Assembly (NCBI GenBank): GCA_051745935.1
Contig: JBNJEM010000164.1
Location: forward strand, 1 to 12,548
DNA from: JBNJEM01 sp051745935
Lineage (GTDB): Bacteria > Planctomycetota > Planctomycetia > Pirellulales > Pirellulaceae
DNA length: 12,548 nucleotides
Direction: 5' to 3'
Positions 7,040-12,548 of this stretch are shown here, piece after piece (position 1 is the first letter of the stretch; each line of letters starts with the position of its first letter). A program made the position numbers and the translations under genes. The notes beneath the pieces are model-generated. The model was not told where the DNA came from and made no database searches. It was given only the letters and a program-made list of their open reading frames with translations.

Positions 7040-7954
7040 TTATCCCAGCAGGCGTTCGATGTCGGGTTTCGACGGCGCGGAGGGCTGTGCGCCGAGTGCG
7101 GTCACGGAGCAGGCCGCGGCGGCACTGGCAAACCGCACGGCTTGCCGCAATGGTTGTTGTTGGGCCAAGGCCACCGCCAGGGCACCGTTGAATACATCGC
7201 CTGCCGCCGTGGTATCGACGGGCGAGACTTGGAAAGCCGGGACCAGGCCCGTGAAGGGCTGGGAGGAAACGTAGGCCCCGCGAACTCCCAAGGTGACAAT
7301 GACGGTCCCGACCCCCCTGGCGTGCAGCACTCTCGCGGCGTCCGCCGCCCGCGACTCGTCCGAGACGGCAACGCCGGTGAGCAGCTCCGCTTCACTTTCA
7401 TTCGGTGTCAGCATGGAGAGATGTTGGAGCAGGTCATCGCCGAGCGGTTGAGCGGGGGCGGGGTCGAGGATCACGGTGGCGCCGTGGCGGGAACCGATGC
7501 GCGCGGCCACGTCAATCGTCTCCAATGGCGTTTCCAACTGCATCACCAACACGTCCGCTTCCGCGATCAGGCAAGAAGCTCGCTCGATATCAGCGGGCGA
7601 AAGCCGACCGTTGGCCCCGGACGCCACGCCAATACTGTTCTCACCGTCGGGGGCGACGAAGATCAAGGCCACGCCGGAGGGGGTTTCGGCATCCTGAATG
7701 ACCTGCTGCACATCGATTCCATCTTGGCGAAAACCTTCGAGGGCTTGCTGTCCGAACATATCGTCCCCGACGCGAGCCAGAAAGGTGACGCTGCCGCCGG
7801 CCCGTGCCGCGGCCACGGCCTGGTTGGCCCCTTTTCCGCCGGGTGCCATCGAGAACTGGCCCCCTAAAACCGTCTCGCCAGGACGTGGAATATGATCCAT
7901 CTGTAGAATCATGTCGGTATTGGAGCTTCCCACCACCACGATCTTGCCTGCCAT
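7040..7954 (-). CDS. rbsK: Ribokinase (PfkB-family carbohydrate kinase)
   Basis: A 304-aa cytosolic kinase that phosphorylates ribose at O5 using ATP. Signatures: VVVGSSNTDMIL (6-17, with the sugar-contacting Asp14), APGGKGANQAVAAARAG (37-53, PfkB signature 1), LQLE-type MQLE ending at Glu140, TPNESEAELLTG (183-194) and DTTAAGDVFNGALA (247-260, with the catalytic base Asp253). Length matches E. coli RbsK. The ATG at 7954 is preferred over 7972 because GGGAGGA stands about 9 nt before it and homologues begin at this point. A weak extended -10 (TGCTATCCT on the minus strand, TATCCT at 7987-7982) and GATAAT at 8032-8027 in the edge of the interrupted repeat are candidate promoter parts. No ribose transport genes are near. 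Other PfkB sugar substrates cannot be excluded. Confidence 0.9.
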   Translation of the reverse strand: MAGKIVVVGSSNTDMILQMDHIPRPGETVLGGQFSMAPGGKGANQAVAAARAGGSVTFLARVGDDMFGQQALEGFRQDGIDVQQVIQDAETPSGVALIFVAPDGENSIGVASGANGRLSPADIERASCLIAEADVLVMQLETPLETIDVAARIGSRHGATVILDPAPAQPLGDDLLQHLSMLTPNESEAELLTGVAVSDESRAADAARVLHARGVGTVIVTLGVRGAYVSSQPFTGLVPAFQVSPVDTTAAGDVFNGALAVALAQQQPLRQAVRFASAAAACSVTALGAQPSAPSKPDIERLLG

Positions 7955-8028
7955 GATCCATCTTCCTCCCATCTATCAGGTAGGATAGCAACTGTGGGAA
8001 GAGGACGGAATCAGTGCAACCGCCGAAT

Positions 8029-8336
8029 TATCCCGGTCGCGGATGACGTAGCCGTTCACGGGTGCGGCTGCACGGCCTGGACACGCAAGGCCCGCATGGA
8101 TGCCACGGGCTTGTGCCGTGGTGGTTCACGCTCGCCGCTACAAACCGGCCAGACACACCCCGCCTGCCCGTCGTAGCGTGGGACGTAACGGACCACGGGA
8201 CAAGCCCGTGGCATTTGCACCTCGAAAAGCCTTTCCTCAATATGTGCAACGGACGCGCGAACGTCCGCGGACATCAGTCTTTTGCTCGTGAACGGTTACC
8301 GGATGACTTTGTCGGCCGCGAGTCCGACCAACGGGA
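8029..8336 (+). repeat. 100-bp TATA-bounded repeat, copy F, split by a 252-bp insertion and truncated
   Basis: The left part is 8029-8047 (TATC then CCGGTCGCGGATGAC) and the right part continues at 8308-8336. Removing 8048-8307 (the insertion plus one 8-bp duplicate) restores the repeat sequence exactly. The copy stops after CAACGGGA, so about 40 bp of the right end are missing. Its left end faces rbsK, 74 bp from the start codon. Confidence 0.85.
8040..8307 (+). mobile_element. 252-bp non-autonomous element with 8-bp target duplication, possibly IS66-derived
   Basis: The element is 8048-8299. Its ends are inverted repeats, GTAGCCGTTCACGGG and GTAACCGTTCACGAG (13 of 15 match). Perfect 8-bp direct repeats CGGATGAC flank it (8040-8047 and 8300-8307). 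It encodes no transposase. Inside are two inverted copies of a hairpin, 8103-8121 and 8193-8211, around a 71-bp core. IS66-family elements are known for GTAA-type ends and 8-bp duplications, so trans-mobilisation by an IS66-type transposase is a reasonable inference. Confidence 0.85.
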
Positions 8337-8344
8337 TCCCGCCA

Positions 8345-8373
8345 TTTGCACTCGGTTCGAATCGTCCTACAAT
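8345..8373 (+). promoter_or_regulatory. Probable promoter of the symporter gene
   Basis: TTTGCA (4 of 6 to TTGACA), a 17-bp spacer, then TACAAT (8368-8373; 5 of 6 to TATAAT). A perfect 10-bp palindrome GGGTGCACCC (8374-8383) follows directly at the expected start site and could be an operator or chance. The implied leader is about 75 nt. Confidence 0.5.
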
Positions 8374-8454
8374 GGGTGCACCCGGTACGGGTCCACGGCT
8401 ACGCACTCGCCCCCTCTTTCGTCATTTGGCAGGCTTGCTTGGGAGATTTGTTTG

Positions 8455-10668
8455 ATGCAGACGGCGGACTATGTGGTACTGATTGGATACTTCGCGATCT
8501 TGATCGCCATTGGCGTTTGGAGCTCGCTGCGCACGAAAGTTCAAGAGGACTTTTTCCTGGGGGGGCGTTCGTTCGGCAAACTGATGCAGACGTTCGCGGC
8601 TTTTGGGGCGGGAACGGGATCGAGCGATCCGGTGAACGTTGGCCGGACCACGTTCACCAGCGGCATGAGCGGCATGTGGAGCGTCATGTCGTGGCTATTC
8701 GTCACGCCGTTCTATTGGATCACGGGGGTCTGGTACCGTCGCATGCGGCACTTGACACTTGGCGACTGGTTCGTGGAACGCTATGAATCGCGAGCGTTGG
8801 GAGCGGCCTACTGTGTCTTCGGAATTCTTTTCTTCATGGTCTACAGCTCCATGATGTTCTCGGCCATTGGCGTGGTGACCGCGCCGCTCATCGGGGCCAG
8901 CTCGTTCGAATTCCACGGCCAGGAGTACGGCATCGAATACTTGATGGTGCCGATCATCGGCCTGGTCGTTCTGGTTTATGGGATCATGGGTGGACTGCGC
9001 GCCGCCTATTTCACCGACATGATTCAAGGCATGTGCATTATTGGCCTCTCGATTCTCTTGATCCCGTTTGGTCTGCACGAACTGGTTGAACAATTCGGTG
9101 ATCCCGAAACGGATGGGCTGATGGCCGGCTTTCGCATCATGCACACGCAGTTACCGGAAAGCTACTTCACCATTGCCGGATCGAATTTGGCCAGTGAGTT
9201 CCCTCTGCATCGGATCGTGGCGGTGGTGATTATCAGCTTGGTGGGGATCGTCGTACAACCGCATTTCATCGCCACGGGCGGAGGTTCGGCCAACTCGGAA
9301 CTGAATGCTCGCGTCGGATTGGTCACGGGGAATTTCCTAAAGCGATTGTGCACGATTGGCTGGGTGCTGACCGCCCTGATCGCCCTGGCCCTGTTCGCCG
9401 ACAACCCGGAGTTGATACAAGACCCGCAGAAGACGTGGGGGGTCGCGTCCCGCGAGCTGCTCGGCCCCGGCCTGACCGGCCTCATGCTGGCCTGCTTGCT
9501 TGCCGCCCTGATGAGTTCGGCCGATGCGTACATGATCGTCGGCTCCGGCCTGGTGGTGCGGAATCTTTACGCACCCTATATCAACCCCCACGCGTCGGAA
9601 CGACTCTACGTCGCAATGGCGCGGATCACCGGCAGCCTTGTGATCATCGGGGCCGTCGCGATTTCCCTCTTCAAGATGGACGTGTTCGAACAACTGCAGC
9701 TCACGTGGGTCTTTCCCGTGCTGTTCGCGGCCCCGTTTTGGATCGGCATGTACTGGCGGCGCGCCACCACGGCGGCCGCTTGGTGCAGCGTGGCATTCTG
9801 CGCGCTGGTGTTTTTCCTGATTCCGTTCTTGGCTCCGGTCGTGGCCCCCCAGCTCCGCACCAATCCCCGTTTCCTAACGACGACTCAAATCGTGCGAACC
9901 ACCACGACGCGCCCGGCGGCTCCCTCGGACGTGCGGCGGATTAGAAAACAAATCCTGCAATGGGACCGGACCAAAGCCGAGTTGTCGGCCATACAGGATC
10001 CAGTGAAGCGAGCGGCGGCGATGGCTGAACTGGGGAAACGGCCCGCGAGAATCGAAACCGGCGACATCATCGAGACCCAAACCATGCGGGGCGGTGTAAG
10101 CGTTTTTTGGACGGAGGGAGTAAAGCCCGTGACCGAAGAGGGGACCGTGCGCACGGATGCCACCTTGCAGCCCGTCGGTGAACCGGTCAAAACGGAAGAC
10201 AAGACAATCGTCCCGCTGGGATATGGCTCCGATGTGCAACTGAAGGGATTTGGAAACTTCCGGCTCGACTTCTTGATTTATAAGGGGTTGGGCGTTGAAC
10301 TGGGTAAAGTGAGCGCCGCCACGCTGGGGACGCTGGAACTGTTCCCGAAAATCATCTTGCCGTTTCTGGTGATGATCTTTTTCAGTCTGATTACCCGACG
10401 TAACAGCCAGCAAGCGCTGGATTGCTACTACGCCAAAATGAAAACTCCCGTCGTCTCGGATCGCGAACAGGATAAAAAGAACGTGGTCTCCGCCTGCAAT
10501 GATCGCGAAGCCATGGAGCGGAAAAAGCTGCTGCCGAAAACGGACTTCGAGTTCCAAAAGCCCTCACTCCTCGACGTGCTGGGCTTCATCCTCTGCGTGG
10601 GGATTTGTTTTGCCATCATAGGCGTCGCCGCTTTCGTTGCCAGCATTGGGAGTGACGCAATGGGATAA
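8455..10668 (+). CDS. Sodium:solute symporter (SSS) family protein with large soluble insert
   Basis: A 737-aa membrane transporter, probably sodium-driven; the substrate cannot be told from sequence. The SSS pattern is clear: first helix VVLIGYFAILIAIGVWSSL (7-25), DFFLGGRSFGK (32-42), the helix with FGAGTGSSDPVNVGRT (50-65), LGDWFVERYESR (102-113), GIMGGLRAAYFTDMIQG (176-192) and ALMSSADAYMIVGSGLVVRNLY (351-372), the counterpart of the sodium-site helix. Most relatives are about 500 aa. Here residues 466-625 form an extra hydrophilic domain between two late helices, and a charged segment 648-705 precedes a final helix (708-730). ATG 8455 is chosen: GGAG lies 9 nt upstream and the first helix follows at once; the frame is open back to 8062 only through repeats. 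The gene is flanked by inverted copies of the mobile element. Confidence 0.88.
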   Translation: MQTADYVVLIGYFAILIAIGVWSSLRTKVQEDFFLGGRSFGKLMQTFAAFGAGTGSSDPVNVGRTTFTSGMSGMWSVMSWLFVTPFYWITGVWYRRMRHLTLGDWFVERYESRALGAAYCVFGILFFMVYSSMMFSAIGVVTAPLIGASSFEFHGQEYGIEYLMVPIIGLVVLVYGIMGGLRAAYFTDMIQGMCIIGLSILLIPFGLHELVEQFGDPETDGLMAGFRIMHTQLPESYFTIAGSNLASEFPLHRIVAVVIISLVGIVVQPHFIATGGGSANSELNARVGLVTGNFLKRLCTIGWVLTALIALALFADNPELIQDPQKTWGVASRELLGPGLTGLMLACLLAALMSSADAYMIVGSGLVVRNLYAPYINPHASERLYVAMARITGSLVIIGAVAISLFKMDVFEQLQLTWVFPVLFAAPFWIGMYWRRATTAAAWCSVAFCALVFFLIPFLAPVVAPQLRTNPRFLTTTQIVRTTTTRPAAPSDVRRIRKQILQWDRTKAELSAIQDPVKRAAAMAELGKRPARIETGDIIETQTMRGGVSVFWTEGVKPVTEEGTVRTDATLQPVGEPVKTEDKTIVPLGYGSDVQLKGFGNFRLDFLIYKGLGVELGKVSAATLGTLELFPKIILPFLVMIFFSLITRRNSQQALDCYYAKMKTPVVSDREQDKKNVVSACNDREAMERKKLLPKTDFEFQKPSLLDVLGFILCVGICFAIIGVAAFVASIGSDAMG

Positions 10669-10708
10669 GCATCGGGAAATCGTAACACGTCAACCGATTG
10701 GCGGCCAG

Positions 10709-11021
10709 GTAACCGTTGACCGGCAAGAGACTGATATCCGCGGAGGTTCGCACGTCCGTTGGACATCTTGAAAGACGGCTTTTCAAGGTGCAGATGCCAC
10801 GGGCTTGTCCCGTGGTGGTTCACGCTCGCCGCTAATGCAGATGCCACGGGCTTGTCCCGTGGTGGTTCACGCTCGCCGCTAATGCAGATGCCACGGGCTT
10901 GTCCCGTGGTGGTTCACGCTCGCCGCTACCGGCTGGAACGTAACGGACCACGAGACAAGCCCGTGGCATCCACGCGGGCCTTGCGTGTCGAGGCCGTGTA
11001 GCGGCACCCGTGAACGGCTAC
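10709..11021 (-). mobile_element. 313-bp second copy of the non-autonomous element, inverted
   Basis: Read on the minus strand from 11021, it matches the element at 8048-8299 at both ends: GTAGCCGTTCACGGG at 11021-11007 and GTAACCGTTGACCGG at 10709-10723. No 8-bp target duplication is visible (flanks GCGGCCAG and CAATAATC), so it is older or rearranged. It is longer because a 47-bp unit is present three times. The segment between its inner hairpins is inverted relative to the first copy. Confidence 0.8.
10790..10927 (+). repeat. 47-bp unit in triplicate, each with a CCACGGG hairpin
   Basis: Units begin at 10790, 10837 and 10884 with an exact 47-bp period; the last lacks its final bases. Each holds the perfect hairpin CCACGGG-CTTGT-CCCGTGG (10797-10815, 10844-10862, 10891-10909) followed by GGTTCACGCTCGCCGCTA. 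The units are identical where they overlap, so the expansion is recent. Confidence 0.92.
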
Positions 11022-11045
11022 CAATAATCGTCGCAGGATCAGGGT

Positions 11046-11068
11046 TTGCGGGCCAATGGCGCCCGCAA
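11046..11068. promoter_or_regulatory. Inverted repeat upstream of the aminopeptidase gene
   Basis: Perfect 8-bp arms TTGCGGGC and GCCCGCAA with a 7-nt spacer, 37 bp before the start codon at 11106. It could be an operator or a leader hairpin; there is no further support, and the arms are GC-rich. Confidence 0.3.
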
Positions 11069-11105
11069 TGGCTCTGGACTCGGCCTATCAACGTGGAGGG
11101 AAACC

Positions 11106-12197
11106 ATGACTCATTTTGCCAAGCGGCGCACGAAACTGTTGCGGGCCGTCAAACGGGCTGGCGCTGACGCGATCCTGGTCACGAACGTCGCCAACGTCAC
11201 GTACTTGACCGGCTTCACGGGCGACGACAGTTATCTGCTCGTCGGGGACGGGTTGGAAGTGATGTTAAGCGACCCCCGGTATAGCCAGCAGATCAACGAG
11301 GAGAGTCCTGGGCTGGACATGGCCTTGCGCGACCCCGGCACCACCTTGGTATCGGTGGCGGAAAAAGTCATACAGAAAGCGCGAGTGAAATCGCTGGCCG
11401 TGGAGGCGGAATCGATGACCGTGGCACGGCATGCCCAGTTGTCGCAGGCGCTGCCCAAAACCCAATTGGTCGCCTCGACGGGCCTGGTGGAGGCGCTTCG
11501 TGAAATCAAGGATGCCGCGGAAATACAGAAGATTCGAGAAGCGGTACGTCTAGCGGAAAAGGCCTTTGGCGTGATTCGGGCGGGCTGGTGCCCGGGACAA
11601 ACGGAGCGGTGGATCGCCCACGAACTGGAACATCGGATCCGCGGGATGGGGGGCGAGGGGTGTTCGTTTCCACCCATAGTGGCCGGGGGCGCCCGAGCCG
11701 CGCTGCCCCACGCCGTGCCCACCGGGGACCCGACCGAGGTCAACCAGATCCTGCTGATCGATTGGGGCGCCACTGCGGGGCTTTATCGAAGCGACTTGAC
11801 GCGGATGTTGGTGACCGGTAGAATCTCGCCCAAATTTGAGCGGATTTATCGAGTGGTGTTGGAGGCCCAGGAGCGGGCCATCGCCGCCATTGAGCCGGGC
11901 GCCCTGATGAGCGACGTGGATCGTGTCGCCCGGTCCAGCATCGCGGAGGCGGGATACGGGAAGCGGTTCGGCCATGGACTCGGACATGGCTTTGGGCTTG
12001 AAGTTCATGAATCGCCACGCTTGGCGGCCACGGCCAATCGACCACTGAAAGCCGGCATGGTCGTGACGGTTGAACCGGGGATCTATCTTCCTAATTGGGG
12101 GGGCATCCGCATTGAGGACGATGTTCTGGTCACTCGCGATGGCCATGAGGTGCTGAGCAGCCTGCCCAAGGATTTGGCCAGTTGTGTCGTGACCTGA
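11106..12197 (+). CDS. pepP: Xaa-Pro aminopeptidase (M24 metallopeptidase)
   Basis: A 363-aa cytosolic metallopeptidase that removes an N-terminal residue preceding proline. Residues 1-125 are the creatinase-like N-domain (NVTYLTGFTGDDSYLLV); residues about 135-357 are the pita-bread catalytic domain. All five metal ligands are present: Asp219 (LLIDWGAT), Asp230 (YRSDLTRM), His294 (GHGLGHGFG), Glu323 (VTVEPGIY) and Glu337 (GIRIEDD). His201 (LPHAVPT) and His301 (EVHE) match the catalytic histidines. ATG 11106 has a strong ribosome binding site, GGAGG, 6 nt upstream; the frame extends back to 11046 without one. Length fits the short PepP/YqhT group, but a prolidase acting on dipeptides is possible. 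It lies on the same strand as the symporter gene but is separated from it by 437 bp containing the mobile element, so it is probably transcribed separately. Confidence 0.92.
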   Translation: MTHFAKRRTKLLRAVKRAGADAILVTNVANVTYLTGFTGDDSYLLVGDGLEVMLSDPRYSQQINEESPGLDMALRDPGTTLVSVAEKVIQKARVKSLAVEAESMTVARHAQLSQALPKTQLVASTGLVEALREIKDAAEIQKIREAVRLAEKAFGVIRAGWCPGQTERWIAHELEHRIRGMGGEGCSFPPIVAGGARAALPHAVPTGDPTEVNQILLIDWGATAGLYRSDLTRMLVTGRISPKFERIYRVVLEAQERAIAAIEPGALMSDVDRVARSSIAEAGYGKRFGHGLGHGFGLEVHESPRLAATANRPLKAGMVVTVEPGIYLPNWGGIRIEDDVLVTRDGHEVLSSLPKDLASCVVT

Positions 12198-12211
12198 CGG
12201 ATCGGGTCAGG
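12193..12211 (+). terminator. Hairpin overlapping the pepP stop codon
   Basis: CCTGAC and GTCAGG (6-bp arms, 7-nt loop) enclose the end of the gene; the stop TGA is at 12195-12197. No T-tract follows, so it is at best a weak or factor-dependent terminator. Confidence 0.25.
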
Positions 12212-12311
12212 CGATCAGAAAAGGGCCGCGTGGCGGGGCGTTTCCGGGATGAACGGCGGGCGTGGGGTCCGGTTCGACGGTTCACGGTTCGTGTCGCGAG
12301 TGCTGGGTGGA

Positions 12312-12415
12312 TATCCTTCAGGCGGTCGGATTCGTCCGGGTGGAACGCTGCCCGACGCAAGCCGCCCTCCCTTTGGTCAGCCTCGCGGCGGAGAACGTCG
12401 TCCGCGACCGGTATG
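12312..12415 (-). repeat. 100-bp TATA-bounded repeat, copy G
   Basis: A full 104-bp copy on the minus strand, with degenerate ends TATC (12312-12315) and TATG on the plus strand (12412-12415). It is the most diverged at the ends, yet still has the exact 100-bp spacing. Its left end points out of the window to the right, where a plus-strand gene would be expected if the pattern seen at the other copies holds. Confidence 0.85.
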
Positions 12416-12548
12416 GTTTGTTCGCCGTATCGAGGCGCGGGAGCCCTCTGGTGGGCTGATGAAAAACCCGAAAATCGGACAAAATAGAACAAGTGGGTTG
12501 TCCCGAGTTTGTCGCGCGTGCTTGATTGAAGAGTGGAAGATTTCGCGA

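Noticed and set aside
7982..7987. Extended -10 (TGCTATCCT) before rbsK as a separate promoter feature
   Set aside because: The -35 match is poor (TTCCGT) and another candidate lies at 8027-8032; it is mentioned under rbsK only.
8062..8454. Upstream extension of the symporter gene to 8062
   Set aside because: It is translated mobile element; a ribosome binding site and the first membrane helix support 8455.
8695..9693. Minus-strand open frames opposite the symporter gene
   Set aside because: Shadows of a well-supported membrane protein gene, with no start signals.
10709..11021. Target duplication around the second mobile element
   Set aside because: The 8-bp flanks GCGGCCAG and CAATAATC do not match.

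Overview
The window is a GC-rich bacterial chromosome segment, most likely from a planctomycete or close relative. This is an inference from gene content: a futalosine-type menaquinone pathway, a HEAT-repeat lipoprotein, an SSS transporter with a large soluble insert, and very repeat-rich spacers. No rRNA, tRNA, CRISPR array or transposase gene was found.

Left two thirds (202-7954): six genes all read on the minus strand. In transcription order they are a ribokinase (rbsK), ubiE/menG, a ubiX-type flavin prenyltransferase, a ubiA/mqnP-type prenyltransferase, a HEAT-repeat lipoprotein and mqnE. MqnE makes aminofutalosine early in the futalosine route. The UbiX-like and UbiA-like enzymes and UbiE act after the ring is formed (cofactor for decarboxylation, prenylation, C-methylation). 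Four of the six genes therefore serve menaquinone synthesis. mqnA, mqnB, mqnC, mqnD and the ubiD-like decarboxylase mqnL are not in the window. rbsK and ubiE are 23 bp apart and probably co-transcribed; the other genes are separated by repeat-filled spacers.

Right third (8455-12197): two plus-strand genes, a 737-aa sodium:solute symporter-family protein and an M24 Xaa-Pro aminopeptidase.

The unusual content is in the spacers. (1) A 104-bp repeat bounded by TATA at both ends has an exact 100-bp repeat length. There are six full copies, two of them in tandem sharing one TATA, plus one interrupted copy. Five copies lie just upstream of minus-strand genes, all in the same orientation, with a promoter-like arrangement at the gene-facing end; another copy supplies the stop codon of mqnE. 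(2) A 252-bp and a 313-bp non-autonomous element with GTARCCGTT ends flank the symporter gene in inverted orientation. The first sits inside a copy of the 100-bp repeat and is bordered by a perfect 8-bp target duplication. The cores of the two elements are inverted relative to their ends, which suggests flipping between internal hairpins. (3) Short hairpin repeats of two related sequences show a compensatory base-pair change. (4) A third hairpin type lies in a duplicated block between ubiX and ubiE.
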